From positions 1-33,550 of the forward strand of contig CANRFI010000007.1 of assembly GCA_947629855.1 (NCBI GenBank): DNA of 33,550 nt, in the 5' to 3' direction. A program made the translations under genes and the position numbers. Shown here piece after piece: positions 13,196 to 21,212 of the stretch (the first letter of the stretch is position 1; each line of letters opens with the position of its first letter). The notes under the pieces are model-generated. The model saw only the letters and a list, made by a program, of their open reading frames with translations. It made no database searches and had not been told where the DNA came from. This stretch comes from an uncultured Clostridia bacterium (GTDB taxonomy: Bacteria; Bacillota_A; Clostridia; TANB77; CAG-508).

Positions 13196-14146
13196 TTGCT
13201 AAAAATATATAATACAGATTTAGAAACAGATAAAATGGAAGAAATAAAAGAATTCAAAAAAGGAGCTTGGATTAACTTAGTAAACCCCTCAGAAGCAGAA
13301 ATAAAAAAAGTATGTGAAGGAATTAACATTGAAGAAGACTATATAAAAGATGCATTAGACTATGAAGAAAAAGCAAGAATTGATCAAGATGAAGATGATA
13401 ATGTAACATTTATTGTTATTGATACACCAACAATAGAAAAAGTAGAAGGAAATGATGTTTATTCTACAATTCCATTAGGAATGATAATAGTAAGAGATGA
13501 TTTTTTTATAACAGTATCCTTACAAAAAAACAAAATAATTGAAAATTTTGAAAAAAAGAAAGTGAAAAATTTTCAAACTTATAAAAAAACAAGATTTATT
13601 TTCCAAATTTTATACTTAAATTCTTCATACTTTTTAAATTACCTAAAACAAATCAATAAAGAAACAGAAATAGCAGAATATATATTAAAAAACTCAATGA
13701 AAAATAAAGAACTTTTAAAACTTTTAAGCCTAGAAAAAGGTTTGGTATATTTTACAACTTCTTTAAAATCAAATGAAGTTGTAATGGAAAAACTAATGAG
13801 AGGAAAAACTATAAAACTATATGAAGATGATGAAGAAATACTAGAAGATGCTATTATAGAAAACAAACAAGCAATTGAAATGTCTCAAATTTATAGCAAC
13901 ATTTTAAACGGAACAATGGATGCTTACGCATCTATAATATCTAATAACCTAAATGGTGTGATGAAATTTTTAACCTCAATTACAATTGTTTTAGCAGTAC
14001 CTACAATGATATCAAGTTTCTGGGGAATGAATGTTGGACTACCATTACAACATAGCCCATTTGGATTTGCAGTAATGATATTAATATCAGTAATTTTAAC
14101 ACTATTAGTAACATATTGGCTAAAACGAAAAAATATGTTGGATTAA
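13196..14146 (+). CDS. corA: CorA-family magnesium/divalent cation channel
   Basis: The roughly 316-aa protein has a long cytoplasmic N-terminal domain (INLVNPSEAEI near its start, typical of clostridial CorA), a helical stalk and two C-terminal membrane segments. The signature WGMNVG sits between them and forms the ion selectivity loop. The start is taken as TTG at 13196, 7 nt after GGAGG, giving the usual MLKIYNTD beginning. The in-frame ATG at 13190 is too close to the ribosome-binding site, and further upstream lies the promoter. It is a single-gene unit divergent from the metal operon, ending at the terminator at 14161. Confidence 0.9.
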   Translation: MLKIYNTDLETDKMEEIKEFKKGAWINLVNPSEAEIKKVCEGINIEEDYIKDALDYEEKARIDQDEDDNVTFIVIDTPTIEKVEGNDVYSTIPLGMIIVRDDFFITVSLQKNKIIENFEKKKVKNFQTYKKTRFIFQILYLNSSYFLNYLKQINKETEIAEYILKNSMKNKELLKLLSLEKGLVYFTTSLKSNEVVMEKLMRGKTIKLYEDDEEILEDAIIENKQAIEMSQIYSNILNGTMDAYASIISNNLNGVMKFLTSITIVLAVPTMISSFWGMNVGLPLQHSPFGFAVMILISVILTLLVTYWLKRKNMLD

Positions 14147-14160
14147 AACTAAACAAAAAG

Positions 14161-14187
14161 GCAAGATAAATAAAATCTTGCTTTTTT
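14161..14187 (+). terminator. terminator of the corA-like gene
   Basis: GCAAGAT (14161-14167) pairs with ATCTTGC (14175-14181), followed by six T. The A-rich 5' flank extends the pairing. Confidence 0.85.
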
Positions 14188-14282
14188 ATTTTAGAAATAT
14201 TTAAATAAAACAAAAAAATAAAATGTATAATTTTTAACGAACAAGCATATACTACTAAAAAAGAAAATAAAGGAGGAAAAAA

Positions 14283-14474
14283 ATGAAGATAATAGATAAG
14301 ATTGCATTAGTATTAATCGTCATTGGAGCTTTAAATTGGGGATTAATTGCATTATTCAATTTTGACTTAGTTGCAGCTATTTTTGGTGATATGACAGTTC
14401 TTTCTAGAATAGTCTATGGTTTAGTTGGTTTATCTGGTCTATGGGGAATAAAACTATTATTTGACAAGGACTAA
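14283..14474 (+). CDS. DUF378 family small membrane protein
   Basis: The 63-aa protein has two hydrophobic segments (about 5-27 and 37-58). It carries the pattern ALNWGLIALFNFDLVAAIFG followed by SRIVYGLVGLSGLW, which is characteristic of DUF378 proteins. The biochemical role of the family is unknown. AAAGGAGG lies just before the ATG. No clear partner gene is adjacent. Confidence 0.88.
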   Translation: MKIIDKIALVLIVIGALNWGLIALFNFDLVAAIFGDMTVLSRIVYGLVGLSGLWGIKLLFDKD

Positions 14475-14545
14475 TTATAAGAGTATAATATGGGATAGGC
14501 ACAATGTAGAAATTTTCACATTTTTATTAAAAGAGGGGAAATAAT

Positions 14546-14845
14546 ATGGCATCAAAAGGAAAACGTGCACTAGCGAAAGTAATTAAAGGAACTTCGATTT
14601 CAGATTGTATGTATCAAGTAATTGGTCGGTTAGAAGAAAAACCCGAAGTAGGCAAAGTACTTGTATATGTAGTGGACAAAAAAACGTACAGTACAGAAGA
14701 AATAATCAAGCACATTGCAACTAAGGAAAGATATCACTCTTTCTATCCTGGAAGGATGATAATTCAAACTGACAAAAACACGTATGTAGCAGATGATTTT
14801 GTAGTTTTTAACGAAAACTCGCGGAGAGGAAGCAGACTAATTTAG
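14546..14845 (+). CDS. unknown 99-aa protein with atypical codon use
   Basis: I do not recognise this protein. It is basic at the N-terminus (MASKGKRALAKVIKG), has mixed charge, and lacks a signal peptide or membrane segment. GAGGGG precedes the ATG. Codon use differs from its neighbours: two CGG (14627-14629, 14822-14824), plus TCG, GCG, CCC, GGC and AGG, which are rare elsewhere in the window. The first CGG is followed by T, and a +1 shift there would hit TAG at once. The second is followed by A, and a +1 shift there would give a different C-terminus ending at 14840 instead of 14845. Recent transfer is one explanation. The stop codon sits inside the terminator stem. Confidence 0.65.
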   Translation: MASKGKRALAKVIKGTSISDCMYQVIGRLEEKPEVGKVLVYVVDKKTYSTEEIIKHIATKERYHSFYPGRMIIQTDKNTYVADDFVVFNENSRRGSRLI

Positions 14846-14856
14846 TCTGCTTTTTC
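14831..14856 (+). terminator. terminator overlapping the end of the 99-aa gene
   Basis: AGCAGACTAA (14831-14840) pairs with TTAGTCTGCT (14842-14851), followed by T-rich sequence. The last codons and the TAG of the gene are within the stem-loop. Confidence 0.88.
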
Positions 14857-14873
14857 TATTTTATGCAATAATC

Positions 14874-14902
14874 TTGAAATTTTAATTAAAATACAGTATA
14901 AT
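14874..14902 (+). promoter_or_regulatory. promoter of the ABC-F gene
   Basis: TTGAAA (14874-14879) and TATAAT (14897-14902) with 17-bp spacing. It probably drives the ABC-F, dCMP deaminase and Tex genes together. Confidence 0.8.
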
Positions 14903-14946
14903 AAGTAACGAAAAATTAGCAAAATAAGATATAGGAGAAAAGAAAA

Positions 14947-16530
14947 ATGTTAAGTGCAAATGGAGTAACCGTAAGGTTTGGAAAGAGAGTATTATTTGAA
15001 GATGTTAATATCAATTTTGGAAAAGGAAATTGTTATGGAATAATTGGAGCAAATGGTGCTGGAAAATCAACTTTTCTTAAAGTATTATCAAAAGAAATAG
15101 AGCCAAGCAAAGGAAATGTAAGCTTAGACAAAGGAGAAAGGCTATCTGTCTTAAAGCAGGATCACTTTGCATACGAAGAATACACAGTAATTGATACTGT
15201 TATAATGGGAAATAAAGAATTATATGAAATTATGAAAGAAAAAGATGCTATATATAGCAAACCAGACTTTTCAGAGGAAGATGGAATGAGAGCAGCAAAA
15301 TTAGAAGAAAGATTTGCAGAACTAGATGGGTGGAATGCAGAATCAGATGCAGCAACATTATTGAATAATTTAGGTATTATTCCAGATAACCATTATAAAT
15401 TAATGAAAGAAATAGAAGCAAAAGATAAAGTAAAAGTATTACTAGCACAAAGTTTGTTTGGAAATCCAGATGTATTATTATTAGATGAACCTACAAATGA
15501 CTTAGATTTAAAAAGCATAAACTGGTTACAAGACTTTTTAATGGATTTTGAAAATACCGTAATTGTAGTATCACACGATAGATATTTTTTAAATAAAGTT
15601 TGTACACACATAGCAGATGTAGACTTTGGAAAAATTAAAGTTTATCCAGGAAATTATGACTTTTGGTATGAATCAAGTCAACTTGCACTAAAACAAGCAA
15701 GAGAACAAAACAAGAAAAAAGAAGAAAAAATTAAAGAATTACAAGAATTTATTGCAAGATTTAGTGCAAATGCTTCAAAATCAAAACAAGCAACATCAAG
15801 AAAGAAAACATTAGAAAAAATTGAATTAGAAGAAATAAAACCATCTAATAGAAAATACCCTTATATTGATTTTAAGCCAGATCGTGAACCAGGAAAAGAA
15901 ATTTTAGAAGTAAAAAACATATCAAAAACAATAGAAGGAGTAAAAGTATTAGATAATATATCATTTACAGTAAAACAAGGAAATAAAATAGCTTTTTTGG
16001 CAGATAATGAAATTGTAAAAACGGTATTATTTCAAATAATTGCAGGAGAATTAGAGCCAGATGAAGGAGAAATAATTTGGGGAACAACAATAACTCAAAA
16101 TTATTTTCCAAAAGACAATAATTATTTATTTGAAACAAACGAAAACTTAACTGAGTGGCTTAGAAAATACTCAAAAGACCCAGATGAGACTTATGTAAGA
16201 GGATTTTTAGGAAGAATGCTATTTTCAGGAGATGAAGCATTAAAACAAATAAAAGTACTTTCAGGAGGAGAAAAAGTAAGATGTGTATTATCTAAAATGA
16301 TGCTATCAGGAGCAAATTTCTTAATATTTGATGAACCAACAAACCATTTAGATATGGAAAGCATAACAGCATTAAATGAAGGAATGAAGAAATTTACAGG
16401 AAACATCTTATTTACATCACATGATCACGAATTAACACAAACAGTAGCAAACAGAATAATAGACATAAAAACTAACGGAAAAATAATAGATAGAGAAGTA
16501 ACATATAATGAGTATTTAGGAGTGGAATAA
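14947..16530 (+). CDS. ABC-F family ATPase (YbiT/YkpA-like)
   Basis: The 527-aa protein has two ATP-binding domains in one chain and no membrane segments, as in ABC-F proteins that act on ribosomes. Domain 1 has Walker A GANGAGKST (about 35-43) and Walker B with LLLDEPTND, but its signature region reads MKEIEAKDKVKVLLAQ in place of LSGGQ. Domain 2 has a degenerate Walker A (ADNEIVKTVLF) and a canonical VLSGGEKVR and FDEPTNHLD. The linker (about 250-285) is Lys/Glu-rich. These departures seem typical of the YbiT/YkpA branch, so they do not prove inactivity. The gene is followed 5 nt later by the deaminase gene. Confidence 0.88.
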   Translation: MLSANGVTVRFGKRVLFEDVNINFGKGNCYGIIGANGAGKSTFLKVLSKEIEPSKGNVSLDKGERLSVLKQDHFAYEEYTVIDTVIMGNKELYEIMKEKDAIYSKPDFSEEDGMRAAKLEERFAELDGWNAESDAATLLNNLGIIPDNHYKLMKEIEAKDKVKVLLAQSLFGNPDVLLLDEPTNDLDLKSINWLQDFLMDFENTVIVVSHDRYFLNKVCTHIADVDFGKIKVYPGNYDFWYESSQLALKQAREQNKKKEEKIKELQEFIARFSANASKSKQATSRKKTLEKIELEEIKPSNRKYPYIDFKPDREPGKEILEVKNISKTIEGVKVLDNISFTVKQGNKIAFLADNEIVKTVLFQIIAGELEPDEGEIIWGTTITQNYFPKDNNYLFETNENLTEWLRKYSKDPDETYVRGFLGRMLFSGDEALKQIKVLSGGEKVRCVLSKMMLSGANFLIFDEPTNHLDMESITALNEGMKKFTGNILFTSHDHELTQTVANRIIDIKTNGKIIDREVTYNEYLGVE

Positions 16531-16535
16531 TAACA

Positions 16536-17006
16536 ATGAGTAGAGTTGATAAAATAAACTATTATTTAAATATAGCAGAAAGTGTAGCAGAAAGAGGAAC
16601 TTGTTTAAGAAATAACTATGGAAGTATTATAGTAAAAAATGATGAAATCATATCAACTGGTTATACAGGAGCACCTAGAGGAAGAAAAAATTGTTTAGAC
16701 TTAGGATATTGTATGAAAAAAGATATGCCAAGCGGAAAAGGATATGATAAATGCAGAGCAGTTCATAGTGAACAAAATGCAATGCTAAGTGCAGCAAGAA
16801 AAGATATGATAGGTGCAACGTTATATTTAGTTGGGATAAATAAAAGAAATAATGAATATGTAAAAGACAATTGGCCTTGCACTTTTTGTAAAAGGATGCT
16901 CATAAATGCAGGAATAAAAGAAGTTGTTATGAGAGACACAAAAACGGAATATAGAATTGAACAAGTACAAAGCTGGATTGAAAATGATGATTCATTAAAT
17001 TATTAA
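16536..17006 (+). CDS. comEB: dCMP deaminase, ComEB-like
   Basis: The 156-aa zinc enzyme converts dCMP to dUMP for dTMP synthesis. The zinc and catalytic residues are His77-x-Glu79 (VHSEQNA) and PCTFC (Cys115, Cys118). RGTCLRNNYGSIIV and the TGYTGAPRG loop are typical of the family. It starts 5 nt after the ABC-F stop, with GGAG inside the upstream gene's end. ComEB is named from the Bacillus late competence operon, but no competence genes are adjacent here. Confidence 0.92.
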   Translation: MSRVDKINYYLNIAESVAERGTCLRNNYGSIIVKNDEIISTGYTGAPRGRKNCLDLGYCMKKDMPSGKGYDKCRAVHSEQNAMLSAARKDMIGATLYLVGINKRNNEYVKDNWPCTFCKRMLINAGIKEVVMRDTKTEYRIEQVQSWIENDDSLNY

Positions 17007-17049
17007 AATTTTTTTTAAAACAAAGTAAAAAACACTCGGAGGGAGAAAG

Positions 17050-19233
17050 ATGGAAAAAACTATTAAAACAATTGCAGAGGAATTAAATATTAAAGAAAAA
17101 CAGGTAGAAGCAACAATTAAATTAATTGATGAAGGTAATACAATTCCCTTTATTGCAAGATATAGAAAAGAAGTAACAGGTGGACTTTCAGATGAAACAT
17201 TAAGAGACTTAGGAGAAAGATTAAATTATTTAAGAAATTTAGAACAAAGAAAAGAAGAAGTAATTCATTCTATTGATGAACAAGGAAAGCTAACAGATGA
17301 AATATTACAAGCTATTGCTATTGCAAAAACTTTAGCCGAAGTAGAAGATATATACAGACCTTATAAGCAAAAGAAAAAAACAAGAGCAACTGTAGCAAAG
17401 GCAAAAGGACTAGAGCCATTAGCAAAGATAATTATAGAGCAAAAAGAAACTAAACCAATTGTAGAAATTGCAAAAGAATATATTAATATAGATAAATTAT
17501 CAGAAGAAGATAAAAAGAATAAAGATAAAGTAGTAAATAATGAACAAGAAGCAATTCAAGGTGCTTTAGACATTATTGCAGAAGATATTTCAGACAATAG
17601 TAAATATAGAAAAGAAATTAAAAGGCAATGTTATAGAGAAGCATTAATACAGACAAAAGCAGCTAAAGATGAAGAAAAGTCAAATTATGAAATGTATTAT
17701 GACTATAGTGAAGCTATAAAATACATACCAAGCCATAGAATTTTAGCTATCAATAGAGGAGAAAAAGAGGAATTTTTAAAAGTTAAAATAGAAAAGCCAG
17801 AAGAAAAAATATTAGCTTACATAGAAAAAGATACCTTAAAAGGTGAAACACAATTCACACAAATGTTAAAAGACACTATTTTAGATAGTTTTAAAAGATT
17901 AATAGAACCTTCTATTGAAAGAGAAATAAGAGCAGATTTAACAGAAAAAGCAGAAGAAAAAGCAATTAAAGTATTTGGAAAAAATTCAAAACAATTACTT
18001 CTTGGTGCACCAATTAAAGGAAAAACAGTTATGGGATTTGACCCAGCATATCGTACAGGATGCAAAATAGCAGTTATAGATGAAACAGGAAAAGTTTTAG
18101 ATTATACAACAGTTTACCCAACAGAGCCACAAAATGATATAGTAGGTGCCAAAAGAGAACTTTTAAAATTAATTGAAAAAGATGAAGTTGATATGATAGC
18201 AATTGGAAATGGAACAGCTTCTCGTGAATCTGAAATGTTTGTAGCAGATATGATAAAAGATACTACAAGAGATGTCCATTATGTAATTGTAAGCGAAGCG
18301 GGAGCTTCTGTATATTCTGCATCAAAACTTGCAACAGAAGAATATCCAGATATAAATGTATCTATAAGAGGTGCAATATCAATTGCAAGAAGATTACAAG
18401 ATCCACTTGCAGAGCTTGTAAAAATTGATCCAAAAGCAATTGGAGTAGGACAATATCAACATGATGTAAATCAAAAAAAATTAGCAGAAAGCTTAACAGG
18501 AGTTGTAGAAGATAGTGTTAATAAAGTAGGAGTAGATGTAAATACTGCTACACCATCACTTCTTTCTTATGTTTCAGGAATAAATAATACAATAGCTAAA
18601 AATATTGTAAAATATAGAGATGAAAACGGAAAATTAAAAAATAGAAAACAATTATTAAAAGTTCCAAAACTAGGGAAAGCAGCATTTGAACAATGCGCAG
18701 GATTTTTAAGAATATTTGATGGAGATAATCCATTAGAAGTAACAGCAGTGCATCCAGAAAGCTATGAAGCAACAGAAAAACTTTTAAAAGAACTAGGATT
18801 TGATAAAAACGATTTAAAGAACAAAGAAAAATTAGAAGAACTAAAAACTAAATTAAAATCAGTCAATGTAGAAACAATGGCAAAACAATTAGAAATAGGA
18901 GAAATGACATTAACAGATATAATTACAGAACTATCAAAACCAGGAAGAGATCCTCGTGAAGATATGCCAAAGCCAATACTTCGTAGTGATGTCTTAAAAT
19001 TAGAAGATTTAAAAGAAGGAATGGTATTAACAGGAACAGTTAGAAATGTAATAGATTTTGGAGCATTTGTAGATATTGGTGTAAAGCATGATGGATTAGT
19101 ACATATCTCAGAAATGAGCGACAAATATATAAAAAATCCTTCTGAGGTAGTATCTGTAGGAGATATTGTTAAAGTAAAAGTAATCAAGATAGATAAAGAA
19201 AGACAAAAAGTAGGACTTTCAATGAAAGTTTAA
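17050..19233 (+). CDS. tex: Tex family RNA-binding transcription accessory protein
   Basis: The 727-aa protein has the Tex layout: an N-terminal helical region (ARYRKEVTGGLSDETLR), a YqgF/RNase H-like domain at about 325-455 (MGFDPAYRTGCKIAVIDETG), a helix-hairpin-helix region at about 490-560, and a C-terminal S1 RNA-binding domain at about 650-727 (GMVLTGTVRNVIDFGAFVDI). It binds nucleic acid and affects transcription. The length is normal. GGAGGGAG precedes the ATG. It is the third gene of the apparent ABC-F/comEB/tex unit. Confidence 0.95.
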   Translation: MEKTIKTIAEELNIKEKQVEATIKLIDEGNTIPFIARYRKEVTGGLSDETLRDLGERLNYLRNLEQRKEEVIHSIDEQGKLTDEILQAIAIAKTLAEVEDIYRPYKQKKKTRATVAKAKGLEPLAKIIIEQKETKPIVEIAKEYINIDKLSEEDKKNKDKVVNNEQEAIQGALDIIAEDISDNSKYRKEIKRQCYREALIQTKAAKDEEKSNYEMYYDYSEAIKYIPSHRILAINRGEKEEFLKVKIEKPEEKILAYIEKDTLKGETQFTQMLKDTILDSFKRLIEPSIEREIRADLTEKAEEKAIKVFGKNSKQLLLGAPIKGKTVMGFDPAYRTGCKIAVIDETGKVLDYTTVYPTEPQNDIVGAKRELLKLIEKDEVDMIAIGNGTASRESEMFVADMIKDTTRDVHYVIVSEAGASVYSASKLATEEYPDINVSIRGAISIARRLQDPLAELVKIDPKAIGVGQYQHDVNQKKLAESLTGVVEDSVNKVGVDVNTATPSLLSYVSGINNTIAKNIVKYRDENGKLKNRKQLLKVPKLGKAAFEQCAGFLRIFDGDNPLEVTAVHPESYEATEKLLKELGFDKNDLKNKEKLEELKTKLKSVNVETMAKQLEIGEMTLTDIITELSKPGRDPREDMPKPILRSDVLKLEDLKEGMVLTGTVRNVIDFGAFVDIGVKHDGLVHISEMSDKYIKNPSEVVSVGDIVKVKVIKIDKERQKVGLSMKV

Positions 19234-19245
19234 TAAATCATAAAA

Positions 19246-19276
19246 GGGGACGGAGTTTTTTGACAACACCGTCCCC
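19246..19276. repeat. GC-rich REP/MITE-like palindrome
   Basis: GGGGACGG (19246-19253) and CCGTCCCC (19269-19276) flank TTTTTTGACAACA, and ATTGACA follows. The GC content contrasts with the surroundings. Arms of the GGGGACGG/CCGTCCCC type next to TGACA motifs recall palindromes linked to REP-associated (IS200-like) transposases in many bacteria; no transposase is in the window. It lies between convergent genes and, on the minus strand, is followed by TTTT, so it could also act as a weak terminator. Confidence 0.6.
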
Positions 19277-19288
19277 ATTGACAATTTT

Positions 19289-20026
19289 TTATTTAGACTC
19301 TTCTATACTGATAGATTTTAGTAGACCATATTTACTGTAATGCATTTTTACATTATATAATTTAGATATATCAAAATTTTCGTTATAAATAATTTCATTA
19401 TCTGAAATAGATACAGTAATTATGCCATAAATTGAAATTTTACCGAATTCTTCATTTTGTTTTGAAATATTATTTTGTAAAACAAGATTACACAAAGATT
19501 TAATTTGTGATCCTCTTTTTTCTCCTTCAAAAGTATTAAATTTAGAATTAAAAGCGTTCAATGCAACTTCATCAACCATATAGCCCAATTCACGAGACCT
19601 TTCTTCATCTTCTTTATTCTTTTGATATTGTTTAGGCATACAATATATTAGTGTAATAATTATAATCAATATATTTATTATTAATATAACGTATAGTATT
19701 TTTTTCTTTACAAAAATAAGAATAAGTGAAATTAGAAATAAGGCAGTTGTAATAATTAAAATAGTAATTGGGTAAAAATCCATTAAAAAACATAATGATA
19801 AAAAAATATTTATCATCATTACTAGTACTAAGAATGACACAAAAATTATATTTTTATCACTATTGATTTTCTTTATTAAAACTTCATCTTTATTTTCTAA
19901 ATTTTTTTTATTAAATTTAATTTTTAGAAAAATAAAGGAAATAGTAGTCATGATTAATATAATTAAGCTAATAAAAATAACTGTGATAATTAAACATTCT
20001 ACTTGCAGAGATATTTGACTATGCAT
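19289..20026 (-). CDS. membrane protein of unknown function
   Basis: The 245-aa protein has about four hydrophobic segments (about 9-34, 58-83, 85-108, 110-132) and a soluble C-terminal domain (about 140-245). That domain contains FNSKFNTFEGEKRGSQIKSL, a pattern (FN..F..YEG...G..VK.L) I have an impression of from other clostridial membrane proteins, with no function I can name. AAAGGAG lies about 12 nt before the ATG. It is the last gene after the HD-GYP regulator (35-nt gap), so it may belong to that signalling operon. Confidence 0.65.
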   Translation of the reverse strand: MHSQISLQVECLIITVIFISLIILIMTTISFIFLKIKFNKKNLENKDEVLIKKINSDKNIIFVSFLVLVMMINIFLSLCFLMDFYPITILIITTALFLISLILIFVKKKILYVILIINILIIIITLIYCMPKQYQKNKEDEERSRELGYMVDEVALNAFNSKFNTFEGEKRGSQIKSLCNLVLQNNISKQNEEFGKISIYGIITVSISDNEIIYNENFDISKLYNVKMHYSKYGLLKSISIEESK

Positions 20027-20061
20027 AATAGGTAATTCTCCTTTTATAATGTATAAATTTT

Positions 20062-21102
20062 TTATTTATACTTATTTTGAATTTCCTGAATTTCATCTAA
20101 ATGATTATTTAAAATATCTAAAAATACATCTGTCAATTCTGGATCAAACTGAGTACCTTTACACCTTTCAAATTCTTCAATAACAGAATCTAAAGACATA
20201 CAATCACGATAAGTTCTTCGAGACGTCATAGCATCAAAACTATCAGCAATTGCAGTAATTCTTGCTAAATAAGGAATATCTAAGCCTTTTAATTGACTAG
20301 GATAACCGTGTCCATCAAATCTTTCGTGATGATGTTTTACAATAGGAATTAAATCCTTAAAAATAGTTGCTGTTGATAAAATATGAGCTCCAATAGAAGG
20401 ATGATTTTTAATTTCTGAATACTCATCCTCTGTTAATTTCGCATCCTTTAATAAGATACTATCTGGAACGCCTATTTTACCTATATCGTGAAACAAACCA
20501 CCAATTCGTAAAGTTTTTAAATCATTTTCTGGTAAACCAAGATGTTTACCAATTAAAACAGAATATTCAGCGACCCTATCAGAATGACCTCTAGTATAAG
20601 AATCCTTTGCTTCAACAGTATATCGTAAAGTTTCAATACTTTCTAAATAAGCATTTTCTAGCTCTTTATTAATCTCTTTAATTTCATTCATTTGAGCAAT
20701 TGATTTAATTCCAGATTCAATTAAAAGTAACAATTGATCAAATTTATCGCTTTTTTCACAATAACCTTGAATATCTAATCTTCTAATAGTTTCCAAAGGT
20801 GGAGCTAAATCTTTATGACCAGTTAAAAGCAAAATATATAATTCTTTATTGAATTCTCTTATTTTTTCCACTACTTGATCACCGTGTATAGGAGTCATAA
20901 TAAAGTCTAAAATCATTAAGTCAAAATGTTCATTTTTAACTTTTTCAATTGCTTCTAGTGGATCAGTAACACCAGTAAATTCATATCCAGATCTTTTCAA
21001 GAAAATAGATAGAGAATCAATAATGCCTTCTTCATCATCAACAGCAATTATTCTATAATTTCTATTTTCAACATTTTCCGAATTTTGAAATCCTTTTCTC
21101 AT
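20062..21102 (-). CDS. response regulator with HD-GYP c-di-GMP phosphodiesterase domain
   Basis: The 346-aa protein has a receiver domain at about 17-130 (acidic Asp22/Asp23, phospho-acceptor Asp66, LLLTG, Lys117), a coiled linker at about 135-160, and an HD-GYP domain at about 160-340. The domain has HDIGK (205-209), HHHE (257-260) and GHGYP (264-268). HD-GYP domains with this full set hydrolyse c-di-GMP. GAGG precedes the ATG. It is 110 nt downstream of the histidine kinase, its likely partner. The window also has a c-di-GMP riboswitch, so it may influence that operon; this is inferred. Confidence 0.92.
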   Translation of the reverse strand: MRKGFQNSENVENRNYRIIAVDDEEGIIDSLSIFLKRSGYEFTGVTDPLEAIEKVKNEHFDLMILDFIMTPIHGDQVVEKIREFNKELYILLLTGHKDLAPPLETIRRLDIQGYCEKSDKFDQLLLLIESGIKSIAQMNEIKEINKELENAYLESIETLRYTVEAKDSYTRGHSDRVAEYSVLIGKHLGLPENDLKTLRIGGLFHDIGKIGVPDSILLKDAKLTEDEYSEIKNHPSIGAHILSTATIFKDLIPIVKHHHERFDGHGYPSQLKGLDIPYLARITAIADSFDAMTSRRTYRDCMSLDSVIEEFERCKGTQFDPELTDVFLDILNNHLDEIQEIQNKYK

Positions 21103-21212
21103 ATTTTAACCTCAATTAATAATAAAATAATTATTTATCCACATTATATTAATAAAAAGTGGAAAAATCAAGTGCTTTTCATCATATAATTTTTTATATT
21201 CTATAATAAAAA

